Positions 4,907-13,993 of a DNA stretch of 16,910 nucleotides are shown in pieces. This DNA comes from Acidimicrobiaceae bacterium (lineage in GTDB: Bacteria; Actinomycetota; Acidimicrobiia; Acidimicrobiales; RAAP-2): contig PLSY01000254.1 of assembly GCA_003164275.1 (NCBI GenBank), positions 1,264 to 18,173 of the forward strand, read 5' to 3'. Position numbers and translations under genes: made by a program. The notes under the pieces were generated by a model. The model was given only the letters and a program-made list of their open reading frames with translations. It had not been told where the DNA came from and did not search any database. The first letter of the stretch is position 1, and each line of letters opens with the position of its first letter.

Positions 4907-7900
4907 ATGATGCATCTGTATTCGGCGGGAGACCCGCGTGCCCTCGCGGCCCGGCTGGCTGCGGTCTTGACGGATTCACCGGGCGATCCGATGGTCCCCG
5001 AATGGCTGGCCGCCCCGTCTGACGGGATGAGGCGGTGGCTCTCTCTCGAACTCGCCCGCTACCTCGGGACCTCTCGGCCCGGAGCGGCGGACGGGGTGGC
5101 CGCCAACTTCGTTCGTGCCTACCCGGGAACCTTGCGCTCCACCGTGCTCGCCGCTCTGCGGTCGAAAGACGATCCGGATCCCTGGTCCATCGACCGTCTG
5201 GTCTGGTCGGTGCTGGCCGTGAGCGACGCCAATAAGTCCGATCCCCGCCTGGCGTCGCTGTCCCGTATGACTCCGGGTTCCTCTCGCTTGGCCAAAGCCA
5301 GGCGGATCGCCGACCTCTTCGATCGCTACCACGTGAATCGTCCCGACATGATCAGGTCTTGGGCAGACGGCCAGGACGTCGACGGCCTGGGCTTCGAGCT
5401 GGCTGGCCACGCGAGCTGGCAGCCTTATCTGTGGCGGCTCGTTCGCCAAGCAGTGGGCGAGCCGAGTCCGGCCGAATCACTCCCCGGGCTCATGGCCGCC
5501 ACGGCCAGCGGCGAGGTGGGGTTGGATCTTCCCCCCCGGCTCCTCCTCTTCGGATTCACGCTTCTGCCCGGTCGGGGCTTTCTCCAGCTGGCGAAGGCGG
5601 TGGCCGAGCAGCGCGACGTGCATCTGTTCTTATTGGAGCCGACCCACCTGTCGACCACCGAGCTGCTCGGGGCGAGCGTGACGTCGGGTGGGGCCAGGCT
5701 GCGGTCGGGTGACTCGACGGCTGAGCTGATAACCATGCCCCTCCTGCGATCGTGGGGGCGGTTGCACCGGGAGACCGCGGTGGTGCTGGCAGACGCAGAG
5801 ATGAACGGCATCCCTGCACCCGAGCGAGTGGGCCGAGCACAGGTCGACAGACCACCGGAGACGGTGCTCAACCGCCTGCAGTACGCCATCCGGGGCAACG
5901 GCGACCAGGGGGTGCCGCTCCTCGGCGGTGAGTCTGACGACTCGGTGCAGTTCCACGCCTGTTTCGGTCCCATTCGCCAGGTACAGGTGCTTCGTCAATG
6001 CCTCTTGCACCTGCTGGGCGACGTCGAAGGCTTGGCGGAGGACGACATCCTCGTGGTCTGCCCCTCGCTCGACCGCTTCGCCCCGCTCATCGAAGGCGTC
6101 TTCGGGGCCTCCGCGCCGGCCGGTAGCAAGACTGGGTCTCCAGGTGCGAACCTCGATGCCCCATCCCTCCGCTACCGGATCGCCGATCAGTCGATACGTG
6201 TCGCCAACCCGCTGCTCGGAGCCACCGCCTCCCTCCTCGAGCTGGTGGCGGGCCGCTTTGACGCGTCCGCAGTGACCGATTTCCTGTCATTGGCCCCGGT
6301 TCGACAGCGCTTCCACTTCGATGACGAAGATCTAGCCACCATCGCCGACTGGATCCGATCGACCAATGTGCGATGGGGCCTCGATGCGGACTCGAGAGCT
6401 GCCTTCGACGTCCCGAGCTCCATCGTCACCAACAGCTGGCGGGCCGGGCTCGACCAGCTACTTCTCGGCTCAGCGGTGACCGACGACGACCTCGTGCTGG
6501 CCGTCGGTGACGTCGCTCCCCTCGGAGTGGAGGGGAGCGACACAGCGGTGCTCGGCGGCCTTGCCGACGCCCTCGACCGCCTCGGCGAACTGGCCAGTGA
6601 GATCGGAGCCGTCCATACCATCGTCGAGTGGGTTGACCTGATTCGCCGAACGTGCGGCGCACTGTTCGACACCGACCGCGACGGGGCCTGGCAGCTCGAT
6701 GCGCTGCACCGGATGCTCCAGGCGATCGTGGATGCTGCCACCGCCAAGGACGGGCCGTCGATGGTTCTGCTGGAATACGTGGACGTCAGGCGGCTCTTCG
6801 ACGAGCACCTCGACGCCATGGTCGGGAGACCGGACTTCTTCCGGGGTGGGATCACCTTCACGTCGATGACCCCCCTTCGGTGGGTGCCCTATCGGGCCAT
6901 CGCCATCCTGGGCTTGGATCAGGGCTCCTTTGCCCCGCCAGTGCCAGCCGGTGATGATTTGATCGCCGCCGCCCCCCAACTCGGTGATAGCGACGCGCGG
7001 GCCGAGGGCCGCCAGTCACTGCTCGAGGTGGTACTTGCCGCCGAGGACCATCTTCTCGTGCTGCGAGATGGCCACGACGTTCGGACCAACCAGGCAATTC
7101 CGAGAGCGGTGGCGGCGGCCGAGTTGTTCGAGGCCGTGACGTCGATGGTGGACGAGTTGCAGCGACCCGACTTCGAGGGTCGCCTTGAGGTCAATCACCC
7201 CCGGCATCCCTTCGATGAGCGGTGCCTCACCGTTGGCGGTATCCGCCATGGTGGTCCGTGGGGTTTCGACGCCGCAGACTTGGCCGGGGCGAGGGCGCGG
7301 AGAGCACGCTCCTACGAAAAGTCCCGTCCCCTCGCCACCCCGGTGCCGAGGCGGAGCGACACGGAGATCGATCTCGCCGACCTGCATGCATTCTTGAAGA
7401 ACCCTTCCCAGGCCTTCATCTCCGATCGACTGGAGGCCCGCCTCCCACGAGACGAGTTCCAACCGCCGCCACACCTGCCCGTCAAGATCGCCGGCCTCGA
7501 GGAGTGGCACATCGGCGAGCGACTGCTCACCGCCCGCCTGAGTGGCATCACCACCGAACAGTGGGAGAAGGTGGAGCGCGTTCGCGGCACGCTTCCCCCC
7601 GGAGTCCTCGGGGCCGAGGCTCTCGTCAAAGTGGAGGACATCGTCGACACGCTGGTCGATGCAGCGTGGCGAAGCGGCGTGGCCTATGAGGCGGCTGCCC
7701 CGAGGGAGATCGACCTAAGGCTCGATGCGTCCACCCGGATCGTGGGAGTGGTGACTACCCGTCTAGGCGGAGCCATGCCCGGCCCCGCCTCGGTGACGTA
7801 CTCGTCGGTCAAACCAACCCATCGGTTGGCTGCCTGGCTCGACCTGGTGGCCCTGGTGGCGATGGATCCGACCACGTCATGGCGGTCGGTGAGTATCGCC

Positions 7901-8347
7901 CGGACGAAGGACCGCACGTCGGCCGAGGTGATCGACCTCATGCCAGTCGCCGGGGGCGATCCGTCGGCACGGGCCAAGGACGCCCTCGCCGTCATTGTCG
8001 ACTGCTATCGGCGGGGGATGGTCGAGCCGGTCCCCCTGTTCCCCCGGCTGTCCGAGGGGATCGCCGGTGACGGCCCCCACCGGGTCGACTGGCGTGGCAA
8101 GGGATCGAACGGGCCAAAGGGTGACGGCGACGACGAGGCCGTGCGGCTGGCCTTCGACTACGAGTCGCTGGAGTCCGTCATGGCCATACCCGCCAAGTCG
8201 TCGGACCCGCCGGGTCGAGGAGGCAGGGCAGAGCGCTACGCCCACTATCTCTGGGACGCCTTCGCCCAGTCGGTCTGCCAGAGCGAAGGGGATGGGTCGG
8301 ACGAGGGAACTGAGATGGCCGGTGGACGGGGCGGTGTCCGGACGTGA
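4907..8347 (+). CDS. recC: RecC, exonuclease V (RecBCD) gamma subunit
   Basis: At 1146 residues this is close to E. coli RecC (1122). RecC is the Chi-recognising scaffold of RecBCD; it has helicase-like and nuclease-like folds without catalytic residues and splits the DNA strands at a pin. Recognisable blocks are MMHLYSAGDPRALAARL at the N-terminus, ADLFDRYHVNRPD (135-147), VQVLRQCLLHLLGD leading to DDILVVCPSLDRFAP, SLRYRIADQSIRVANPLLGA, the NVRWGLDAD block, and ITFTSMTPLRWVPYRAIAIL followed by LDQGSF. No Walker A motif is present, as expected. D136, L137, D139 and R145 align with E. coli residues in the Chi tunnel, whereas the region of E. coli Trp70 is different. Start: ATG at 4907, or the adjacent in-frame ATG at 4910. 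The stop overlaps the recB GTG by 4 nt (GTGA), so translation is probably coupled. Confidence 0.93.
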   Translation: MMHLYSAGDPRALAARLAAVLTDSPGDPMVPEWLAAPSDGMRRWLSLELARYLGTSRPGAADGVAANFVRAYPGTLRSTVLAALRSKDDPDPWSIDRLVWSVLAVSDANKSDPRLASLSRMTPGSSRLAKARRIADLFDRYHVNRPDMIRSWADGQDVDGLGFELAGHASWQPYLWRLVRQAVGEPSPAESLPGLMAATASGEVGLDLPPRLLLFGFTLLPGRGFLQLAKAVAEQRDVHLFLLEPTHLSTTELLGASVTSGGARLRSGDSTAELITMPLLRSWGRLHRETAVVLADAEMNGIPAPERVGRAQVDRPPETVLNRLQYAIRGNGDQGVPLLGGESDDSVQFHACFGPIRQVQVLRQCLLHLLGDVEGLAEDDILVVCPSLDRFAPLIEGVFGASAPAGSKTGSPGANLDAPSLRYRIADQSIRVANPLLGATASLLELVAGRFDASAVTDFLSLAPVRQRFHFDDEDLATIADWIRSTNVRWGLDADSRAAFDVPSSIVTNSWRAGLDQLLLGSAVTDDDLVLAVGDVAPLGVEGSDTAVLGGLADALDRLGELASEIGAVHTIVEWVDLIRRTCGALFDTDRDGAWQLDALHRMLQAIVDAATAKDGPSMVLLEYVDVRRLFDEHLDAMVGRPDFFRGGITFTSMTPLRWVPYRAIAILGLDQGSFAPPVPAGDDLIAAAPQLGDSDARAEGRQSLLEVVLAAEDHLLVLRDGHDVRTNQAIPRAVAAAELFEAVTSMVDELQRPDFEGRLEVNHPRHPFDERCLTVGGIRHGGPWGFDAADLAGARARRARSYEKSRPLATPVPRRSDTEIDLADLHAFLKNPSQAFISDRLEARLPRDEFQPPPHLPVKIAGLEEWHIGERLLTARLSGITTEQWEKVERVRGTLPPGVLGAEALVKVEDIVDTLVDAAWRSGVAYEAAAPREIDLRLDASTRIVGVVTTRLGGAMPGPASVTYSSVKPTHRLAAWLDLVALVAMDPTTSWRSVSIARTKDRTSAEVIDLMPVAGGDPSARAKDALAVIVDCYRRGMVEPVPLFPRLSEGIAGDGPHRVDWRGKGSNGPKGDGDDEAVRLAFDYESLESVMAIPAKSSDPPGRGGRAERYAHYLWDAFAQSVCQSEGDGSDEGTEMAGGRGGVRT

Positions 8348-11300
8348 GCGTCGATGCCGTAGCGGTCTTCTCTCCGACTGGCGAACTCCCCGTCGGGACC
8401 GTGGCCATCCAGGCCAGTGCTGGTACGGGAAAGACCTTCGCCCTGACCACCTTGGCCACTCGCTTCATCGCTGAGAGGGCTGATTTCTCGGCCGCTGATC
8501 TCTTGATCGTCACGTTCACCCGGGCCGCCTCCAGCGAGCTCCGGGGCCGGGTGCGAGATCAGCTGGTCGAAGCGGCGAGGTGGCTCGGAGGGGACACCGA
8601 GACCCCGGCGAACAACGTGGAGCTGTGCCAGCATCTGGTCGCCCACGAGCCCGAGGTCCGCCTGCGTCGTCTGCTCACGGCCATCACCGAGTTCGACACG
8701 GCCACCATCACCACCATCCATGGCTTTGCCGTGCAGGGTCGCAGCCTCCTCGGGGCGGCCTCGGGGATCGATCCCGACGCCCATCTCGTCGACGACCTGA
8801 AAGAGATCATCGAAGAGGTGTGCACCGACGTCTTGGCGTGGGCGGCCGTCAATCAAACCGGTGTCGCCCTTCCGACATTGGACAAGCTGGTCGAGGCGAC
8901 CCGGACGGCAGCCGGGCAGCCCGACCTCGACATCGTCCCGAAACCGGGTACAGAGAATGCCGAACCCGAGCAGGAACTCATGCGGGCACTCGTCATTCGC
9001 TCCGTCCAGGCCATCACCACCCGCCGGCATCGTTCGGGAACCCTCAGCTTCGACAACCTGCTGACCGACCTGCGTGATGCCCTCCGCTCCCCAGGATCGA
9101 CGGGCGCTGTCGAGGCGCTGCGGTCTCGTTACAAGGTGGCGCTGATCGACGAATTCCAAGATACCGACTCGGTCCAGTGGGACATCTTCTCCACGTTGTT
9201 CGGCGGCCCCGATTCGAAGACGGTGCTTGTCCTTGTTGGTGATCCAAAACAGGCCATCTACAGCTTCCGGGGTGCTGACATCCGCGCTTACCTGTCCGCC
9301 GTCGGACCCGGGTCGAAGACGGTGCAGCAGTCGCTCGTCCGCAACTGGAGATCCGACCAGCGGGTGCTCGACTCCCTTGACGCCCTCTTCGAGGGGGTGA
9401 CGTTCGGGGACGATGCGATCCCCTTCGTGACGGTGACGGCCGGCGATGACCGAACGGGATGCCTCACGGCAAATGGAGAGCCGCTCCCGGCCCTCTGCCT
9501 TCGGTCGGCCAGCGGGCCGGGCATCGAACGGCTGCGGAAAGCCTCCCAGGTCCAGGCCGACGCGGCGGGTGACGCCGTGGACCAAGACTTGGTTTCCTAT
9601 GTCCGCACGCTCCTCGACGGGTCGGAGATCCCGACCCAAGGCAACGAGGGCGCCATCCGCTCTGTTCGACCGTCGGATATCGCCGTGCTGGTCATGACCG
9701 GTAGCCAAGGTGAGTCCGTCCAGCGCGCCCTGCTGGAACAAGGGGTTCCGGCTGTGGTGGCCAACGGCGGGAGCGTCCTCCAGTCTCCGGCCGCCCGCCA
9801 GATGCGCTATTTGCTGAATGCCATGGACCGACCCTCTGATCCCCAACGGGCACGGATGTTCGCCCTGTCATGGTTCGTCGGCTGGGACAGCGGACAGGTG
9901 GCTTCCTCGCTGTCCGAACGCACGGCGGCTGAGGGGCTGGTCGAGATCCAAGAGCGGTTGCGCCTGTGGGCCGACATGCTCGCGTCGCACGGTGTCGCCG
10001 ATGTGTTCGCCCAGGTGTGGTCGCAGACGGGCGTTGCCGCCAGAGTGCTGGCCGGCCCGGACGGTGACAGGAACCTGACCGATCTCGACCACCTGGTCGA
10101 GCTCTTCCACGGTGTGGCCGTCCAAGGGAAGGCGGGTGTAGCCGGGCTTCTTGGTGCCCTCGAGGCTCCGCCGGACACCGAGTTCGACACCGAGGTCGAT
10201 GACAATGTGGTCGCCCGGCGGATCGAGTCCGAGGACGATGCCGTCAAGATCATGACGGTGTGGCTGGCCAAGGGCCTTGAGTTCCCGGTGGTGTGTGTGC
10301 CGTACCTGTGGCGGGACGCAGGACAAAAGAGGCCTGTCGTCTATGTCGACCCCGATACCGGGGTGCGCACATTCGAGGTGACCAAAGGCGGCACATGGCC
10401 GGACCCGGCCACTGGAAAGCTCCGCGCCGCGTGGTCGGACCGGGAGGCCGACGGCGAACGACTCCGCATCCTCTACGTGGCCCTCACCAGAGCCAAGCAC
10501 CACACGGCGGTGTGGTGGGCCAACGGACAGACCTCGGCCAAGACGGCGCTCGCCCACGTGCTCTTCGCTCGCACTGATGGTGCCATCGATGCCGAGTCGT
10601 TCGCTCTGCCGAGTGTGCCGGTCCCGCCTGATGAAGAAATCGAAGAGGTGCTGGCGAAGCTGACTCGAGCTTCGAGTGCGACCATCGCCGTGGCGGTCGT
10701 CGACCGCGCCCGGGCCTCGCCGTCCCGCTGGGTCGATGGTCAAGACACGACGACGCTGGAGCCTCTGGAGCTCGCCCCCTTCGATGTGGCTCTCGAACGC
10801 TCAGCTCGACGTTGGTCCTTTTCGACCATCACCGATATTGCTGCCGCCGAAGCCATCGATCCATTTGACCCGTCCCTCTCCGATGCCGGGGCAAGCGACG
10901 AGGGAGAGCCTTCCTCCGTCGACGGCGAGGCGTACGTCCCCGATGGAGTCGGCGCCGCGTCGCCGGTCGGCGAAGGGCCACTGTCCGGACTCCCGGCCGG
11001 CACCGCCTTTGGAACGCTCGTCCATTCCGTGCTCGAGACGGTCGATTTCGCCTCTGCGACCATCGATGCCGACCTCGCTGCGGCAATCGATGCGCAGATG
11101 GCCTGGCAGGACTTCGACTTGAGTCCGGTGGGCGACCGGGACCAACGAGACGAGGGCACAAGGCTGCTCATCAAGGGCTTGAAGTCGGTGCTCGAGACGC
11201 CACTCGGCCCGTTGTGCGGCGGCCTGCGCCTGGCCGACTTCGGGCCGTCGGACCGGCTCAATGAGATGTCCTTCGAGCTCAGACTCGGGGAAGCGGGCCG

Positions 11301-11823
11301 CCACCCGTCCGTCAGCGACATCGGCCGATTGGTGCTCGACCATCTGACACCGGACCATGCGTTGCGACCCTGGGCCGCCCACTTCGACGAGACGGGCAGA
11401 GGGGTCGAACTCGCCGGCCACCTGACCGGATCCATCGACCTCATCCTGCGAGTCCGCCAGGAGTCGGGTCCCGATCGTTTCGTGGTGGCCGACTACAAGA
11501 CCAACCAGCTGCGGCGGGGCGGGTCGATGGCGCCCGATGACCCCTACCGGCCTGCTGCCCTCGCCTCGGCCATGGCCGAGCACGACTACCCGCTGCAGGC
11601 CCTCCTCTACTCGGTGGCCCTCCACCGTTACCTGCGTTGGAGGGTTCCCGGCTACGACCCCGAGGTCAACATGGCCGGTGCCGCCTACCTCTTCCTGCGG
11701 GGCATGACCGGGCCCCGGGCGGCCGCCAGGGGAGTGTTCTCCTGGCCGGTGCCCGCGTCGCTGGTCGTCGAGCTGAGCGATCTGTTGGACGGCCGGGCGC
11801 TGGCAGCTGTCGGGATGCGTTGA
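8344..11823 (+). CDS. recB: RecB, exonuclease V (RecBCD) beta subunit, 3'-5' helicase and nuclease
   Basis: RecB (1159 residues; E. coli 1180) is the 3'-5' motor and the only nuclease of RecBCD. Superfamily 1 motifs appear in order: Walker A SAGTGKT with K30; VTFTRAASSELRGRVR; DEFQDTD with D269-E270; GDPKQAIYSFRGAD; RNWRSD; motif V MTVWLAKGLEFP (about 637-648); and motif VI YVALTRAKH with R716. The C-terminal nuclease domain has H894 (GTLVHSVLE), D1032 (GSIDLIL) and D1050/K1052 (VADYKTNQ), the full RecB-type metal-binding set. Trp640 stands where most UvrD/RecB-type helicases have His in motif V. The GTG start overlaps the recC stop by 4 nt. A linker near 860-885 is acidic and low in conservation, matching the tether between helicase and nuclease. 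The stop overlaps the recD ATG by one base. Confidence 0.95.
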   Translation: MSVDAVAVFSPTGELPVGTVAIQASAGTGKTFALTTLATRFIAERADFSAADLLIVTFTRAASSELRGRVRDQLVEAARWLGGDTETPANNVELCQHLVAHEPEVRLRRLLTAITEFDTATITTIHGFAVQGRSLLGAASGIDPDAHLVDDLKEIIEEVCTDVLAWAAVNQTGVALPTLDKLVEATRTAAGQPDLDIVPKPGTENAEPEQELMRALVIRSVQAITTRRHRSGTLSFDNLLTDLRDALRSPGSTGAVEALRSRYKVALIDEFQDTDSVQWDIFSTLFGGPDSKTVLVLVGDPKQAIYSFRGADIRAYLSAVGPGSKTVQQSLVRNWRSDQRVLDSLDALFEGVTFGDDAIPFVTVTAGDDRTGCLTANGEPLPALCLRSASGPGIERLRKASQVQADAAGDAVDQDLVSYVRTLLDGSEIPTQGNEGAIRSVRPSDIAVLVMTGSQGESVQRALLEQGVPAVVANGGSVLQSPAARQMRYLLNAMDRPSDPQRARMFALSWFVGWDSGQVASSLSERTAAEGLVEIQERLRLWADMLASHGVADVFAQVWSQTGVAARVLAGPDGDRNLTDLDHLVELFHGVAVQGKAGVAGLLGALEAPPDTEFDTEVDDNVVARRIESEDDAVKIMTVWLAKGLEFPVVCVPYLWRDAGQKRPVVYVDPDTGVRTFEVTKGGTWPDPATGKLRAAWSDREADGERLRILYVALTRAKHHTAVWWANGQTSAKTALAHVLFARTDGAIDAESFALPSVPVPPDEEIEEVLAKLTRASSATIAVAVVDRARASPSRWVDGQDTTTLEPLELAPFDVALERSARRWSFSTITDIAAAEAIDPFDPSLSDAGASDEGEPSSVDGEAYVPDGVGAASPVGEGPLSGLPAGTAFGTLVHSVLETVDFASATIDADLAAAIDAQMAWQDFDLSPVGDRDQRDEGTRLLIKGLKSVLETPLGPLCGGLRLADFGPSDRLNEMSFELRLGEAGRHPSVSDIGRLVLDHLTPDHALRPWAAHFDETGRGVELAGHLTGSIDLILRVRQESGPDRFVVADYKTNQLRRGGSMAPDDPYRPAALASAMAEHDYPLQALLYSVALHRYLRWRVPGYDPEVNMAGAAYLFLRGMTGPRAAARGVFSWPVPASLVVELSDLLDGRALAAVGMR

Positions 11824-13670
11824 TGGCTGTCCCCGTCCGCGGTGAACAGCTGGAGCTCGCCTTGCCCTCGACCGTGCTCGACGCCTTCGTTGCTGCGGGC
11901 GTCTTCGGTGACTTTGAACAGCAGTTGGTCAAGGCCATGAGCCGCCTCCGGCCGGGCACGGACGACGCCGTGCTCTTGGCCCTTGCCTTGGCCGCCCGGG
12001 CCCCAGGCTTCGGGCACGTGTGCGCCGACCTCACCGACTTGGACCGCCAGGTGGCCGTGGCCGCCGATGCGGAACGGGAAGGCGGCCCCCTCCGGTGGCC
12101 GAGCCTTGACCGGTGGGCAGAGAGCTTGCGGACCTCCGCCCTGGTCGCCGCGCCGACTGACGCGACCAGGGTGCCGCTCCGGCCTCTCGTGTGGGATGGG
12201 CACCGGGTCTATCTGCAGCGCTACTGGAGCCACGAGACGGCAGTGGCCGAGGACTTGGCCACCCGTGCGACCGTCCCGGTTCCGAACGGGACCGGCGACG
12301 GACGCCCCATCGGGGCCGTGCTCGACTCGCTGTTCGGGTCCTCAGAGGAGGGACCCGACCTGCAGCGCTTGGCCGCGGCCCGTGCCCTGACCTGTGGCAT
12401 CTCGATCATCGCCGGGGGCCCGGGGACCGGCAAGACCCACACCATCGCTCGAATCCTGGCGGCCGCCTATCTCGCTCGTGACCCCGATGCCCCACGCCTT
12501 CGGGCCGCCCTCGCCGCCCCGACGGGAAAGGCCGCCGCCCGCATGGGCGAGGCGGTGACCCGTGAGGTCGCCCTCCTGCACGGATCAGGTGTGATCGACG
12601 ACGAAGTGGCCTCGTGGTTGGGCGAGGTCCAGCCCATGACCATCCACCGCCTTCTCGGACGACGGGACGGAACGCACTTCAAGCACGATCGCCGCGATCC
12701 GTTGGTCCATGACCTGGTGGTGGTCGACGAGACGTCGATGGTGTCCCTTCCCCTGATGGCGAGACTGCTCGACGCCGTTCGACCCGATGCCCGTCTGGTC
12801 CTGGTGGGCGACCCCTATCAGTTGGCCAGCATCGAGGCTGGCACGGTGCTGGGCGACGTCGTCGGGCCGGCAAGTGAGCCGGGCGAGCCTCAGGCCGGGG
12901 TGATGGCCGAACGCATCACCGTCCTCCAGCGCATGCACCGCTTCGACGAGGGCTCGGCCATCGCCGCCGTGGCCGAGGCGGTGAGGTCAGGCGACGCCGA
13001 CCGGACCATCGAGCTGCTCACCGACGCAGGCGCCGAGACGTCGTGGCTACGCCCCGACGATGCCGGTGTGGAGGACGTGCTCGGTCTCCTGGTTGCGGCC
13101 GGGGTGGAGATTGTGGGCTTCGCCCAGGCGGGAGACGGCCGGCGAGCGCTGGACGCCGCCACTCGGATCAAGCTCATTGCCGCCACCCGACGTGGTCCGG
13201 GGGGACTCTACGAATGGGGTGAGAACATCGAGCGGGCCGTCATCGAGGCCGTTCCCGGCCTGAGCCGGGCCCGACGCTGGTACGTCGGTCGCCCCATCAT
13301 CGTCACCGGGAACGACCTGATGAACGGAGTGTTCAACGGAGACGTCGGCGTGGTCGTCAACCACGATGGCGAGATCAGCGTCGACCTGGGCGATGGCGAG
13401 GGGGTGCGTCGGATCTCCCCGTCGAGACTGGACCAGGTGGAGACGTGGTGGGCCATGACCATCCACAAGAGCCAGGGGTCCGAGTTCTCCCACGTCGTCG
13501 TGTCCCTTCCTCAGGCCGCATCGCCGACCCTTACCCGCGAACTGCTGTACACCGCGGTGACCAGGGCCAAGGACCGCCTCACCATTGTCGGGAGCGAGGA
13601 GTCCCTCCGGGCGGCCGTCGACAGGCCCATCGCCCGAGCATCGGGGCTGCGCCATCGCCTCTGGGCCTGA
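11823..13670 (+). CDS. recD: RecD, exonuclease V (RecBCD) alpha subunit, 5'-3' helicase
   Basis: RecD (615 residues; E. coli 608) is the 5'-3' motor of RecBCD and is needed for its nuclease activity. An N-terminal helical domain (about 1-150) contacts RecC. Motor motifs follow: Walker A GGPGTGKTHT with K204; APTGKAAARMGEAV; MTIHRLLG; Walker B VVVDETSMV with D302-E303; LVGDPYQLASIEAG; RMHRF; and the C-terminal UvrD-like block WAMTIHKSQGSEFSHVV with YTAVTRAKD (R581). The ATG at 11823-11825 is chosen because it forms the TGATG junction with the recB stop and begins a family-like N-terminus; the open frame extends back to 11637 inside recB, but that extension reads as recB in another frame. Start spacing implies translational coupling. 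The order recC-recB-recD lacks the ptrA gene found inside the E. coli locus. Confidence 0.94.
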   Translation: MAVPVRGEQLELALPSTVLDAFVAAGVFGDFEQQLVKAMSRLRPGTDDAVLLALALAARAPGFGHVCADLTDLDRQVAVAADAEREGGPLRWPSLDRWAESLRTSALVAAPTDATRVPLRPLVWDGHRVYLQRYWSHETAVAEDLATRATVPVPNGTGDGRPIGAVLDSLFGSSEEGPDLQRLAAARALTCGISIIAGGPGTGKTHTIARILAAAYLARDPDAPRLRAALAAPTGKAAARMGEAVTREVALLHGSGVIDDEVASWLGEVQPMTIHRLLGRRDGTHFKHDRRDPLVHDLVVVDETSMVSLPLMARLLDAVRPDARLVLVGDPYQLASIEAGTVLGDVVGPASEPGEPQAGVMAERITVLQRMHRFDEGSAIAAVAEAVRSGDADRTIELLTDAGAETSWLRPDDAGVEDVLGLLVAAGVEIVGFAQAGDGRRALDAATRIKLIAATRRGPGGLYEWGENIERAVIEAVPGLSRARRWYVGRPIIVTGNDLMNGVFNGDVGVVVNHDGEISVDLGDGEGVRRISPSRLDQVETWWAMTIHKSQGSEFSHVVVSLPQAASPTLTRELLYTAVTRAKDRLTIVGSEESLRAAVDRPIARASGLRHRLWA

Positions 13671-13684
13671 GGGGCTTGCCCTCA
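13668..13684 (+). terminator. Hairpin at the recD stop codon
   Basis: TGAGGG (13668-13673), which includes the recD TGA, pairs with CCCTCA (13679-13684) across a 5-nt loop. The sequence after it (TGTCGTTGG) has few T residues, so it is not a classic Rho-independent terminator, but the position at the end of the recCBD transcript fits an end or stability structure. Confidence 0.35.
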
Positions 13685-13993
13685 TGTCGTTGGCCCGACG
13701 GCCCTCGATGGGCGGACTGGTCAACTTCAGAGTTTCAGGCTGGCGTAGGTAGGACAGACGGCCCTCCGTGTGAACGGCTCCAGAGCGATCTCCCGGGGCG
13801 ATGACTCAGGTGTTTACAACGGAGTGCTGGAGCCAGCTCCGCCGGCGTATGGGACGTGGCGATGACGCTCTGTTGTCCGGGATGGTTGAGACGCAGCGCG
13901 CCGTGGCGCTCGTGCTGGCAGCCGAACCTGGCCGAGCCTGGCCACCAGCTCTTTTCGGAACTGAACGTGGCCGACCTGACGGCTGACGGCTGC
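13685..13993. other. Intergenic region between convergent recD and ABC exporter genes
   Basis: About 310 bp with no supportable gene. Short frames on both strands lack a ribosome site, the codon bias of the neighbours and any recognisable motif. Visible items are an imperfect hairpin at 13821-13840 (GGAG-TG-CTGG / CCAG-CTCC, no T-run), the terminator candidate at 13934-13955, and a short tandem repeat (CTGACGG twice plus CTG) at 13976-13992 next to the exporter stop codon. I see no tRNA, promoter or mobile-element remnant. Confidence 0.6.
13934..13955 (+). terminator. Candidate intrinsic terminator downstream of recCBD
   Basis: GAG (13934-13936) and CTGG (13938-13941), separated by one bulged C, pair with CCAG (13945-13948) and CTC (13949-13951) around a 3-nt loop, and TTTT follows at once (13952-13955). 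Stem plus immediate T-run on the plus strand is the best terminator pattern in this gap, 263 bp past the recD stop. The T-run is short, so confidence is limited. Confidence 0.4.

Noticed and set aside
3912..4979. Open frame of 355 codons on the minus strand spanning the DUF5684 gene
   Set aside because: It overlaps DUF5684, DUF6295-like and recC coding sequence in a different frame and is Arg/Pro-rich without motifs; DUF5684 in the other frame has membrane helices and a ribosome site.
6241..6248. E. coli Chi octamer GCTGGTGG inside recC
   Set aside because: A single copy in G+C-rich coding DNA is expected by chance, and Chi specificity probably differs in this lineage.
8245..9846. Open frame of 533 codons on the minus strand, opposite recB
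   Set aside because: It lies antisense to the conserved helicase motifs of RecB. Long antisense frames are common in G+C-rich genes, and the product shows no recognisable domain.
11637..11822. N-terminal extension of recD into recB
   Set aside because: This part is recB sequence read in another frame. The TGATG junction gives a natural start and a family-typical length of 615 residues.
13821..13840. Imperfect hairpin GGAGTGCTGG/CCAGCTCC as a terminator
   Set aside because: It has a 2-nt bulge, a very tight loop and no T-run on either strand; kept only as a note on the gap.
13801..13986. Small 61-codon frame after recD
   Set aside because: No ribosome site, no recognisable motif, and it runs through the terminator candidate at 13934-13955.
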